NCBI RefSeq assembly: GCF_009687905.1
Contig: NZ_BLBG01000001.1
Span: forward strand, 186,001-250,000
DNA: 64,000 nt
From: Lacticaseibacillus zhaodongensis
Lineage (GTDB): Bacteria; Bacillota; Bacilli; Lactobacillales; Lactobacillaceae
Reading direction: 5' to 3'
Shown: piece by piece, positions 33,212 through 39,737 of the stretch
How positions within the stretch are numbered: position 1 is the first letter of the stretch
Layout: each line of letters opens with the position of its first letter
Notes under the pieces: generated by a model
What the model was told of the DNA's origin: nothing
Databases searched by the model: none
Seen by the model: the letters and a program-made list of their open reading frames with translations, nothing else
Position numbers and translations under genes: made by a program

Positions 33212-33741
33212 GCTGGTTTGCAGTTAGAGATGAAGATGGCAAGTATTGGGATTTTGAGGGAATGGACGATTACAGAAAGCCTCTAAGCGCGACCGATCGT
33301 GGACGCAAGTGGGCCGAAGAGGCGAAGGCGAACACCGGCGGGTCGGAAATCATCGAAGTAGTCGAGAAAACCGCACCAATCGCGGTGAGCGAGGCGGAAG
33401 CGGATATGCTGGAGCAGGCTAAGTGTGATGATGACCCCGCCGAGCTAATTGTCGGGTTCGTCAACTCTCGTGACAATTATGACGATGACAGCAAAGCTGA
33501 AGACCGCCTCATGCGTGCCTACGTCAACGGCTACACCGTGGCAAAGGAGAAGAAATACAACGTCAAGGTGCCGTACGCGTACGACAGTTACTTCTACAAG
33601 GTTGATGATGACCGCTGTGATGCTGCAAGTTCACTAGGCGCTGGTTTGAGTCATAACAGATCCCGGTTCACCGAATCAGAGATCGAGCATTACGGCTTGC
33701 AAGACTGCGAAAAAGAAGAGGTGACTGACGATGACGACTAA
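33208..33741 (+). CDS. DUF1642-like protein
   Basis: About 177 aa. The C-terminal half has the DUF1642 pattern (YVNGYTVAKEKKYNVKVP and RFTESEIEHYG), a family confined to phages of lactobacilli, lactococci and streptococci. N-terminal half carries a variable linker. Function unknown. Overlaps the previous gene by 4 bases. Confidence 0.75.
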   Translation: MSWFAVRDEDGKYWDFEGMDDYRKPLSATDRGRKWAEEAKANTGGSEIIEVVEKTAPIAVSEAEADMLEQAKCDDDPAELIVGFVNSRDNYDDDSKAEDRLMRAYVNGYTVAKEKKYNVKVPYAYDSYFYKVDDDRCDAASSLGAGLSHNRSRFTESEIEHYGLQDCEKEEVTDDDD

Positions 33742-33907
33742 AGCTGACATAGACGCTGCGCAAAAGGCCATCGATGCCGCGAACAATGCAATCAACAAAC
33801 TTGATCTGTGTGGCCTGTATGATTGCGCGTGGCAAGCACATGACGGCTATCAACGCATCATCGATTACAACATGGAACAGTTGGGGGTGACAGACGATGA
33901 GCAATGA
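33731..33907 (+). CDS. Small hypothetical early protein
   Basis: 58 aa from ATG 33731 with GAGGTGACTG upstream, overlapping the DUF1642 gene by 11 and the next by 11 bases. Helical with two Cys. No family recognised. Confidence 0.52.
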   Translation: MTTKADIDAAQKAIDAANNAINKLDLCGLYDCAWQAHDGYQRIIDYNMEQLGVTDDEQ

Positions 33908-34292
33908 GACGAAGCGGGACGTGTTCGATGCGGCACTAGACGACTGGAAACAAAATTTTATTAATAGTTTGCCTAGGGACGGGTCATTTGAAGACTGGTC
34001 GGAAAGCCTGTCTGATTATAGTGCTCGTTACGCCGCCGCCCTGCCAGATGATCTGCCGGTGATACCCATGGCGGCTGGAGATGAGATTGAAATCGCAAAA
34101 ATGCGAGGTCAAAGCATCGTTGAGCTACTTGAACCGCTTTACAGTACGGACACGCTCAAGACCAGTCAATCCGTTACCGGAGTATGGACTTGGGCAGTCG
34201 ACCATTCCGACACATTCGCCCGTGCGTGGCTGGACGGTGTCTGGCGCGTGGAAGAAACCGGCGAAATCGTGAAACTGGAGGCGGAGAAATGA
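33897..34292 (+). CDS. Hypothetical early protein, DUF1642-like C-terminus
   Basis: About 131 aa. The segment VWTWAVDHSDTFARAWLDG resembles the C-terminal part of DUF1642 proteins and of the 118-aa gene at 34866 (VWIKDHQEQFAEAWVHG), so the two look like diverged paralogues. TTGGGGGTGACAG upstream as ribosome site. Confidence 0.58.
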   Translation: MSNETKRDVFDAALDDWKQNFINSLPRDGSFEDWSESLSDYSARYAAALPDDLPVIPMAAGDEIEIAKMRGQSIVELLEPLYSTDTLKTSQSVTGVWTWAVDHSDTFARAWLDGVWRVEETGEIVKLEAEK

Positions 34293-34558
34293 CTGAAACG
34301 ATGGCAATCAAGGAGCTTTGGAATAGACGCACTGGCAAAAAGGTTTCTGACTATGCGTGTGAATTTAAAACTGATGGCACCCTGCTGTTGAATCTGCACT
34401 GTGAGCAAATGGCAGCAGGCACGCTTTCGGATTTTATGGCTAGAAAACATCCAGATATCAAATATCAGCTGATGAAAGCCACTTGGCATGGTCATGATGG
34501 CAAATGGGGTTCCGCACAAGGCACCGTAATTTATGTAGATATGCAGGGGGAGGACTAA
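34289..34558 (+). CDS. Small hypothetical early protein
   Basis: About 89 aa from ATG 34289 (GGAGGCGGAG upstream); overlaps neighbours by 4 bases and 1 base. Beta-rich, soluble. No domain recognised. Confidence 0.55.
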   Translation: MTETMAIKELWNRRTGKKVSDYACEFKTDGTLLLNLHCEQMAAGTLSDFMARKHPDIKYQLMKATWHGHDGKWGSAQGTVIYVDMQGED

Positions 34559-34866
34559 TGAGTGATCAAAGTAAGCCTGAAACTAGTGACACTGCCGAAC
34601 TAGAAATTTTGCGCCGCGCATACGATCAGTTGCAGCAGGAAAATCGCAGCATCAGAGCTAACTACGATGCAATGCGAGATGGATACCTTGATTTGCTGAA
34701 TATGCCCAGCGTCAATGAACCAATTAAGGCGCAGCTGGCTATCACCGAAATGGGGGTGAAGTATTTCCAGGTCAAAGACGCATACGACCAATTGCTGAAA
34801 GATTACGAGGAACTCATGGAGGAGAACGACCAGCTCTATGAGTTCCTGCAGGAGGACGACGACTAG
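34558..34866 (+). CDS. Coiled-coil early protein
   Basis: About 102 aa. Strong heptad-like helices (ELEILRRAYDQLQQENRSI and YDQLLKDYEELMEENDQLY) and an acidic end. ATG 34558 lies on the previous stop codon; AGGGGGAGG upstream. No family name. Confidence 0.57.
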   Translation: MSDQSKPETSDTAELEILRRAYDQLQQENRSIRANYDAMRDGYLDLLNMPSVNEPIKAQLAITEMGVKYFQVKDAYDQLLKDYEELMEENDQLYEFLQEDDD

Positions 34867-35222
34867 TGGAATCTAAGTTAGACGTTTTCCTGGACTTGCT
34901 GAATCACTGGGGAATGCGTGAGCTTTACGTTCAGCAGGAGCAGGCGAACAGAGAAGCCTTCAATTCAGGATTCGATGAATTTATCGGGCGGTACATGGAA
35001 GCAAGCGAAACACGCAAGCCTATTGCAGTCCCACCTTCGGTTGCTTCCTACATTGCTAAGTTAAAACATAATCACCGCACGCTGATAGAGGTGTTTGGAA
35101 TCATCTACAACGCTGAAAGCACCTGTACAGGTGTCGGCCCTGGCCTTGTCTGGATTAAGGACCACCAAGAGCAGTTTGCTGAGGCGTGGGTGCATGGCTG
35201 CAAGGGGGATGATGCTAAATGA
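34866..35222 (+). CDS. Hypothetical early protein, DUF1642-like C-terminus
   Basis: About 118 aa, GTG start at 34866 overlapping the preceding stop; GCAGGAGGACG as ribosome site. Related by its end to the 131-aa gene at 33897. Function unknown. Confidence 0.57.
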   Translation: MESKLDVFLDLLNHWGMRELYVQQEQANREAFNSGFDEFIGRYMEASETRKPIAVPPSVASYIAKLKHNHRTLIEVFGIIYNAESTCTGVGPGLVWIKDHQEQFAEAWVHGCKGDDAK

Positions 35223-35500
35223 AGATTGAAATTGATACGGACGTCTACATGCAGACGTACCTGCTGGAGCTAAAGAAAGAGCTGCTGATGGCTGGCCTCG
35301 ACCAGGGTACCTACAAGATGGCAGCTGAATCACTCGACGAGGCAATTGAAGCCTTTGAAAAGCATCATACAGAGTTCACCAAAGAGCAATGGCTCAACCA
35401 GATTGTTGGTGGAGCGATTCAGTGGGACGCCCATAATTCTATCGAGGGGCTGAAACAGGTGATCAAAGCACAGGAGGCAGAGTATGGGAAAGAGCGGTGA
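35219..35500 (+). CDS. Small hypothetical early protein
   Basis: About 93 aa, helical (LLELKKELLMAGL and SLDEAIEAFEKHH), no membrane segment. Coupled to its neighbours by 4- and 17-base overlaps. No family recognised. Confidence 0.57.
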   Translation: MKIEIDTDVYMQTYLLELKKELLMAGLDQGTYKMAAESLDEAIEAFEKHHTEFTKEQWLNQIVGGAIQWDAHNSIEGLKQVIKAQEAEYGKER

Positions 35501-35930
35501 TACCGTGCAAATGACTGCTAATGAATTTAAACGGTTTGCCAGTCCCAGCCTCAAAGAAAGGTACGAAATCGTTGCTGGGCCGGAGCCACGTACCAGCGAA
35601 GCTTTCGCCCGAATTGAAGATATTGAGGTCGCAGGCTTTCGGTACGCCGACAACGCGTTTCCAGTTGAGGTCGTAGATCCGTATCCCACAAAGCTGCTGG
35701 TGCGGCATGACCTGCCACGTGTAAAGCATGCATGGATTGTTGACGAGTGCTGGAAAATGCGGCCTGACGAGCCATACGACCGCAGGAAAAACGGTTGTGT
35801 CACTGCAGCGGCATTCGTTGAGTTTGCTGATGGGACTATCAAGTATTTTGATTCTGACAACGAGATTATCAGGTTTGTGACCCTGCCGGCTGAGGCATGG
35901 ACCACCAGTGAGGAGACAACATTATTTTGA
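35484..35930 (+). CDS. Hypothetical early protein
   Basis: About 148 aa, mixed alpha/beta, with a FVEFADGTIKYFDSDNEI beta hairpin near the end. ATG 35484 is preceded by GGAGGCAGAG. No domain recognised. Confidence 0.55.
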   Translation: MGKSGDTVQMTANEFKRFASPSLKERYEIVAGPEPRTSEAFARIEDIEVAGFRYADNAFPVEVVDPYPTKLLVRHDLPRVKHAWIVDECWKMRPDEPYDRRKNGCVTAAAFVEFADGTIKYFDSDNEIIRFVTLPAEAWTTSEETTLF

Positions 35931-36181
35931 CAAATAAGCAAGATGCAGTTGAGTGGATGGCCCGGCACCCTGACCAGGTAGCCAGGCAAGAGCTTCACCA
36001 CGTTGAGGAGCAAATCAAGTATTGTGAGCGGCGGCTGGACGATTTAGATGTTCAGATTCGCGACGAAGCACTAATCACAAGTGGCCCTATAGCCAGTTTG
36101 GCGGCTTATGGCCGGACAAGCGGTGAGCTTAGGCTGCTGCAGCAATATCGGCAAATGTTGCTAGGCGATTCAGAGCAATAA
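35927..36181 (+). CDS. Small helical early protein
   Basis: About 84 aa from TTG 35927, overlapping the previous stop by 4 bases (TTGA) with GTGAGGAG upstream. Long helices with a coiled-coil tendency (HHVEEQIKYCERRLDDLDVQ). No family recognised. Confidence 0.52.
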   Translation: MTNKQDAVEWMARHPDQVARQELHHVEEQIKYCERRLDDLDVQIRDEALITSGPIASLAAYGRTSGELRLLQQYRQMLLGDSEQ

Positions 36182-36252
36182 AAAAGCGTGCCCGCTAAGG
36201 CCCGCCTGTGGTTCATATCAAAATCAATTATATCACAGGGGGCTTTGGAGCA

Positions 36253-36741
36253 GTGAAACGAGTAACTAGTCTGCATAGCAGCATCGACGAGGACGAGACT
36301 GCCAAGAATGCAGAGGCACTTTTACTAGAGTATCCGCACTATTGGCGGCTGTCACGGCAGGCCAGTTATGGCCTAAAGTCACCTGCAATGGACGGCATGC
36401 CTCGGCCGGATTCAACAGCCAACACAGCGGATTTGGCAATCATCAATAAGGTGGACGCAGGTCAGTGGCTGCGCATCTGTAACACGATCATCGATGGCAT
36501 GCAGCAAACACAGTATGGCAAGACCCAACGCTGGCACGCCATTCTAAAGGAACGGTATGTGCGGGGCTTGCCTGACTACACAGTAATGAGCAACCTGGGC
36601 ATCGAGAAGTCTCAGTATTATGAGGAGCGCCGTGATGCGCTGATTGCCTTTGCGGAGATGTGGCCACCAGTGCTGGGTCAGCTGGTTGTTATTTCTGGAG
36701 CGGAAAATAACCGGAAGATTACCGGACAAAAACCGGAGTAA
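36253..36741 (+). CDS. ArpU-family late transcription regulator, first copy
   Basis: About 162 aa from GTG 36253 (TTTGGAG upstream). ArpU/RinA-like late-gene regulators of Gram-positive phages have this size and a C-terminal sigma-like HTH: RYVRGLPDYTVMSNLGIEKS then YYEERRDALIAFAE. An early segment, YGLKSPAMDGMPRP, is shared with the second copy at 38621 (DLKSPSMDGMPKA). The gene's 3' end lies inside a seven-copy 11-bp repeat array. Known of the family: activation of late genes; the binding site here is inferred. Confidence 0.8.
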   Translation: MKRVTSLHSSIDEDETAKNAEALLLEYPHYWRLSRQASYGLKSPAMDGMPRPDSTANTADLAIINKVDAGQWLRICNTIIDGMQQTQYGKTQRWHAILKERYVRGLPDYTVMSNLGIEKSQYYEERRDALIAFAEMWPPVLGQLVVISGAENNRKITGQKPE

Positions 36742-36770
36742 TACCGGACAAAGAGCGGAAAGATAACGGA
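36699..36770 (+). repeat. Seven direct repeats with 11-bp period, candidate ArpU site array
   Basis: ANCGGA occurs at 36699, 36710, 36721, 36732, 36743, 36754 and 36765, each exactly 11 bases apart: AGCGGA, four times ACCGGA, AGCGGA, AACGGA. Eleven is not a multiple of three and the array crosses the stop codon at 36739-36741, so it is not a protein repeat. One copy per helical turn suggests cooperative binding on one DNA face. Confidence 0.8.
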
Positions 36771-36781
36771 ATGACATGAAC

Positions 36782-36787
36782 TATTAT
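36782..36787 (+). promoter_or_regulatory. -10 element of the putative late promoter
   Basis: TATTAT, 17 bases beyond the start of the last repeat copy. The -35 region falls inside the repeat array and has no TTGACA-like box, as expected for an activator-dependent promoter. Transcription would enter the tRNA-rich leader. Confidence 0.5.
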
Positions 36788-36996
36788 TGTAATGTGCGGA
36801 AGGTATGAAGAGCCTCCGCGCCTCCTAGATTTCTGTTTACTACACACGGGACCATGTGGAATCTCCCCACAGGGTATGTGGTCGGCTGGGGACAGGCAGC
36901 AAAGTGGGCAGGTAACAAATTGGCATTAGACATGCAGACCTCCACTCACTTGCTAACCGCCCATGCTGATCAATATTGCCTCATTCGAGGCAGTAT

Positions 36997-37067
36997 ACGG
37001 ATTTAGTCCAATGGCAGGATAGCGGTCTCCAAAACCGTTGATGCTGGTTCGAGCCCAGCAGTCCGTG
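36997..37067 (+). tRNA. tRNA-Trp (CCA)
   Basis: Cloverleaf by eye: acceptor ACGGATT/AGTCCGT, D stem GTCC/GGAT with a GG in the loop, anticodon stem GCGGT/ACCGT with loop CTCCAAA (anticodon CCA), T arm GCTGG-TTCGAGC-CCAGC, discriminator G. CCA not encoded. Phage-borne tRNA in the leader after the first ArpU gene; the anticodon loop is canonical. Confidence 0.78.
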
Positions 37068-37185
37068 TAGGCCAAGGCCGTGAAGTTCTTGGTGGTAGTG
37101 CTGGTGCCATCATATGCCACGATACGCAAGCGGGAGACGTCCTAACGGCAGGCCAAGGCTTAAATTAGCTGGCAAAGATTTGATA

Positions 37186-37292
37186 GCGGTTGTGGCGGAA
37201 TGGGTAGACGCTACGTACGAACAGGCGAATGCTGTGGGGCATAATACTTGCAGGGTCACAGCAATGTTGGGTTCAAATCCCAACCGACCGCA
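37186..37292 (+). tRNA. tRNA-Leu-like element with disrupted anticodon region
   Basis: Acceptor GCGGTTG/CGACCGC with discriminator A, a leucine-type D arm (GGCGGAATGGGTAGACGC) and T arm TTGGG-TTCAAAT-CCCAA are good. Between them lie 54 bases instead of about 33, without a regular anticodon arm; GCTGTG/CACAGC (37231-37262) forms another stem. Either a decayed tRNA with an insertion or a tRNA-like RNA with another role. Confidence 0.35.
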
Positions 37293-37395
37293 TAGGACGA
37301 GTGTCCGAAGAGGCAACGGAAAGCCTCTGAACTATCGACAAAAGTTCATCTGATACGTTGTGTGGGTTCGATTCCCACTTGACGTTTAGTCCTAG
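37293..37395 (+). other. tRNA-like structure with extended T arm
   Basis: Closing stem TAGGAC/GTCCTA, D-arm-like TCCG-N9-CGGA, an arm TGAACT/AGTTCA with nine-base loop containing CGA, and a T-arm-like hairpin (loop TTCGATT) whose stem continues to about 12 bp instead of 5. It does not fit a normal tRNA. The next structured block also begins TAGGACGA. Confidence 0.35.
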
Positions 37396-37501
37396 AGATA
37401 GGACGAAGGTCACAGGTAGCGAATATACTTATGACAAGTAGACGGCGGAAAACGTCTGCGAGGTACAAGAACGAGGGGTCGCGAGGAACGGCGGCCCAAT
37501 T
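37396..37501 (+). other. Structured non-coding stretch in the late leader
   Basis: Begins with a second TAGGACGA and contains the hairpin GTAGACG-N8-CGTCTGC. No gene. Part of the same presumed transcript as the flanking tRNA-like elements. Confidence 0.3.
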
Positions 37502-37574
37502 GGTTGGTAAGCAAATCAGGTGATTGCACCAGTTTGAAGCACTGGAGAGCCTGGATCGGTACCAGGGCCAACCA
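37502..37574 (+). tRNA. tRNA-Phe (GAA)
   Basis: Acceptor GGTTGGT/GCCAACC, D stem GCAA/TTGC with GG in its loop, anticodon stem CCAGT/ACTGG with loop TTGAAGC (anticodon GAA, U33 present), variable AGAG, T stem CCTGG/CCAGG, discriminator A. The T loop is ATCGGTA instead of the usual TTCRANY, which is unusual. 73 bases, CCA not encoded. Confidence 0.68.
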
Positions 37575-37826
37575 GGGTGCGCTGGTATTCCTAGCTAGTA
37601 GAGCATGGCTAAACGCATGCATAGACAGCTTGGCTAGTAAAGTGGCGGCCGAAGTACAAGGTATCAGCCCAAGGTGAGACATTGGCGCTCGCTCACCTAT
37701 CATTATTCCCGTGTAGTAGTAAGCAAGTGAGGTACGCCATTTACTAGTGGTGGCTATCGGCCGAGCTTTGGCAGAACACTGTGGTAAGCCCACAGAGATG
37801 CTGGTTCGAGACCGGCTGCGGGGGTC
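37575..37826 (+). other. Structured non-coding stretch with partial tRNA-like arms
   Basis: CTAGCTA/TTGGCTAG (37591-37637 region) encloses a GCATG/CATGC hairpin. Further on, CTGTG-GTAAGCC-CACAG and GCTGG-TTCGAGA-CCGGC (37779-37816) look like an anticodon arm and a T arm, but no matching acceptor or D stem is found. No gene. Confidence 0.35.
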
Positions 37827-37853
37827 GAACGTCAGAAATGGCGTTCTTTTTTT
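37827..37853 (+). terminator. Intrinsic terminator of the first late leader
   Basis: GAACGTCA-GAAA-TGGCGTTC, eight pairs with one wobble, then T7. It closes a non-coding transcript of about 1 kb that would start near 36794. Confidence 0.85.
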
Positions 37854-37881
37854 GCGTTGGGCCTGTATCGCATTGACTGCA

Positions 37882-37919
37882 TAAAAAAGGCCCGCCAATG
37901 CGAGCCCGTTGGGTGGCGG
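37882..37919 (-). terminator. Leftward terminator of the small minus-strand gene
   Basis: On the minus strand CCGCCA and TGGCGG form a stem and GCC-TTTTTT follows. Just beyond the stop codon at 37920. Confidence 0.55.
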
Positions 37920-38039
37920 TTAGAGGTGTGCCAGCGCAACCCTGTAACTGCCGTGCACTGTCTTAACAGTGCGCTGACCGTAAACATTAAGCATGAATTT
38001 TTCGGCTTGAGTGCTCCGAATTTTACGAGCGTCCAACAT
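37920..38039 (-). CDS. Small minus-strand protein within the late leader region
   Basis: 39 aa from ATG 38039, basic (MLDARKIRSTQAEKFMLNVY). The frame stays open about 18 codons further upstream without a good start, so the true start may be non-standard or the gene may be 5'-truncated. Own terminator follows. The only leftward gene in the late region; no family recognised. Confidence 0.4.
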   Translation of the reverse strand: MLDARKIRSTQAEKFMLNVYGQRTVKTVHGSYRVALAHL

Positions 38040-38153
38040 GCTGTCATTAGCCGCGCTCCGTTGTTCAGGGCTGATCTTGATATCACCGTGGCTTTATGCG
38101 CTCATATCGAATAGCAATACCGTTAATCTAACCACATCCGATCGTGACCTTAT

Positions 38154-38229
38154 CGTGGCTGAAATGAAATCTGAGCAAAAACTGCACAACTTAAAAATGA
38201 TGGCATTACAGCGGGGGCTAATCGTCTGA
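38154..38229 (+). other. Possible gene fragment
   Basis: The frame ending at 38229 reads like protein (AEMKSEQKLHNLKMMALQRG), but no start codon with a ribosome site exists upstream; GTG 38154 is only a possible start. Possibly a truncated gene or a very small protein. The frame opens further upstream, across the minus-strand gene. Confidence 0.25.
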
Positions 38230-38321
38230 CCCGTTACCGCCTATACAGCGACTAATCACGTGCACCCGGCGGTCGCGAGTATCTGCACCGCGTCGTAACG
38301 GTCACAGGAGAGCGCCTAGCG

Positions 38322-38429
38322 GTGACTGTCGAGTTACCCACACGATTAGGTGCGGTTGAGTTTGAACCAGCAGAAGCCGTTATATTTATGCACAGAGACA
38401 AAAGATTGAGGAAAGAGGAAGTCGAATGA
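38322..38429 (+). CDS. Very small hypothetical protein
   Basis: 35 aa from GTG 38322 (AGGAGAG upstream at 10 bases). The coding look continues upstream of this start (REYLHRVVTVTGERLA) without an ATG, so it may begin earlier. Ends in an ATGA overlap with the following small membrane protein. It looks like two coupled small genes before the second ArpU copy. Confidence 0.35.
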   Translation: MTVELPTRLGAVEFEPAEAVIFMHRDKRLRKEEVE

Positions 38430-38539
38430 ACCTGCATAATTATCTGGAGTTCAATTTCTGGTGGAATGTCATCACTACAATTATCGGCTTCACTGCGATT
38501 GCTATCTGGTTAATTTACAACTGGTGGCACGATCGTTGA
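38426..38539 (+). CDS. Tiny single-helix membrane protein
   Basis: 37 aa; central helix NVITTIIGFTAIAIWLIYNW. ATG 38426 follows GAGGAAAGAGGAAG. Overlaps the preceding stop by 4 bases. Small membrane proteins of this type sit before ArpU genes in related phages; function unknown. Confidence 0.5.
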   Translation: MNLHNYLEFNFWWNVITTIIGFTAIAIWLIYNWWHDR

Positions 38540-38620
38540 TTGATGGCACGAAAAAGGCCACCTCACGGCAGCCTGAATTAATCCCGATAAGTTAATTCTA
38601 TCACAAGGGGTGGCTAACTG

Positions 38621-39079
38621 ATGGCATTGTTTCCAGAAATTGATGAAAAGGCTAGTTGTGATAAGGCTCGCCAGAAGCTAAAAGAATATCGACACTATGC
38701 GCGCTTGGCAGGTCGCCCGTTGACTGATCTCAAGTCACCATCTATGGACGGGATGCCAAAAGCTCAATCATTTCAGAACGGCACAGAAGCAGCCCTTGTT
38801 GCTAGGCTGGATAAGGTGCTGGATGCTGAGGCACATCTCGGAGTGATTGATAACGCGTTAGCGCTGTACAAGTTTCAAAGCAAATGGTTATTGTACTTTT
38901 GCTACTGCACGCCAGAGGAGCTAGAAATGTGGCAGGTAGCAGAACGTATGGGGCTTGGAAGTGTTGGCACTGCTAAACGCCAAAAGACAGCCGCATTGTT
39001 CGAGTTTGCCGAATCTTACCCCAATCATGAGCTGATCGTGTTAAGAAATGAGACGAGCAAGCAACTTCTAAGTGATTAA
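38621..39079 (+). CDS. ArpU-family late transcription regulator, second copy
   Basis: About 152 aa, ATG 38621 with AAGGGGTGG upstream. Shares LKEYRHYARLAGRPLTDLKS and the SMDGMPKA segment pattern with the first copy, with a C-terminal HTH-like part (LEMWQVAERMGLGSVGTAKR then TAALFEFAE). Clearly a diverged paralogue. Its 3' end again overlaps an 11-bp-period repeat array. Two ArpU-type genes in one prophage are unusual; they may control different late units or act in a cascade. Confidence 0.78.
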   Translation: MALFPEIDEKASCDKARQKLKEYRHYARLAGRPLTDLKSPSMDGMPKAQSFQNGTEAALVARLDKVLDAEAHLGVIDNALALYKFQSKWLLYFCYCTPEELEMWQVAERMGLGSVGTAKRQKTAALFEFAESYPNHELIVLRNETSKQLLSD

Positions 39080-39104
39080 ATTGCAACTAAGTAGTAACCA
39101 TTTG
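39061..39104 (+). repeat. 11-bp-period repeats behind the second ArpU gene
   Basis: GCAACT (39061), GTGATT (39072), GCAACT (39083) and GTAACC (39094) follow GYRAYY with exact 11-base spacing and cross the stop codon at 39077-39079. GAGACG at 39050 may be a weak fifth copy. A TATGAT hexamer follows at 39123-39128, 29 bases from the last unit start. Sequence differs from the first array, so specificity would differ. Confidence 0.6.
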
Positions 39105-39122
39105 AATAAAATTCACTGTTAT

Positions 39123-39128
39123 TATGAT
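39123..39128 (+). promoter_or_regulatory. -10-like element after the second repeat array
   Basis: TATGAT; TTGAAT lies 15 bases upstream (39102-39107), short for a sigma-A promoter, so activation by the regulator next to it is plausible. Confidence 0.4.
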
Positions 39129-39177
39129 AGTGTTGAATGATTCGGGCAGCGATAATCCGCTGATGTTTCAACTGGTA

Positions 39178-39204
39178 GGCAACGCTAGGATAAGTCCTGT
39201 TGCC
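39178..39204 (+). other. Nested hairpin in the second late leader
   Basis: GGCAAC/GTTGCC encloses AGGA-TAAG-TCCT. It lies in a 466-bp gap (39080-39545) that has no protein gene. Confidence 0.45.
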
Positions 39205-39265
39205 TGAATGTTAATAATGGAATTTTTCGACTTGGGTTCCCGGAAACCAGCTTACCAAGTTGAGT

Positions 39266-39340
39266 GCAATCGTAGCTTAAAGTAAAGCGGCACGTTAGCG
39301 CGACGTGAACACGATGCGGGTTCTAATCCTGCCGGTTGCA
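39266..39340 (+). tRNA. tRNA-Arg-like element (GCG)
   Basis: Acceptor GCAATCG/CGGTTGC, D stem GCT/AGC, anticodon stem CACGT/ACGTG with loop TAGCGCG, T arm GCGGG-TTCTAAT-CCTGC, discriminator A. Oddities: A at position 33, no GG in the D loop and an eight-base variable region. Either a divergent phage tRNA or a tRNA mimic. Confidence 0.4.
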
Positions 39341-39495
39341 TTGCGCGAGCACGCGGCGCTTGCTACATCAAAACTATTAAGTTAGAAGGTGCAGCCTCTC
39401 TTGATTACTCATAGCGTGTAAAAGAGTTTTATTCTAACGTGGCTCGGAAAACCCCGTTAGCCAATTTAATATTGCGGTGTGACACCACCGCTGTG

Positions 39496-39524
39496 GCCGT
39501 CTTAGGTGAGGCGGCTATTTATTT
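39496..39524 (+). terminator. Weak terminator-like hairpin before the ParB-methylase unit
   Basis: GCCGTCT-N6-AGGCGGC followed by TATTTATTTG. A second hairpin, GCGGTG/CACCACCGC, is just upstream. Probably leaky, since late genes follow. Confidence 0.45.
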
Positions 39525-39545
39525 GTATTTAAATGGGGCGATCCC

Positions 39546-39737
39546 GTGAAGATGATAAAAACTAGTTGCGGATACATGACCGCCCAAGAGTGGGCGATGA
39601 TCTGTCGCGTTAGCAAACAAGAAGAGAGGAAGCAACAGCATGAAAGTGGAAGAATGGCCAATCGGCAAGGTGACGCCTTACGACAAGAACCCACGAAACA
39701 ACGATGGAGCAGTAGAAGCAACAGCCAATTCAATTAA
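39546..39737 (+). CDS. Small hypothetical protein
   Basis: 63 aa from GTG 39546; the first half reads well (GYMTAQEWAMICRVSKQEER) and could bind DNA, the rest overlaps the methylase gene in another frame. Ribosome site only GGGGCG. Weak call. Confidence 0.35.
   Translation: MKMIKTSCGYMTAQEWAMICRVSKQEERKQQHESGRMANRQGDALRQEPTKQRWSSRSNSQFN

Noticed and set aside
36699-36770. 11-bp repeats considered as a CRISPR array or a peptide repeat
   Set aside because: Spacing is too short for CRISPR and the period is not a multiple of three.
37110-37353. Two opposite frames covering the tRNA-like block as protein genes
   Set aside because: They run through the tRNA-Leu-like acceptor and T arm, lack ribosome sites and show no protein-like composition.
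37753-37822. A complete tRNA with AAG anticodon
   Set aside because: Anticodon and T arms are present but no 5' acceptor strand or D stem pairs; AAG is also rare in bacteria.
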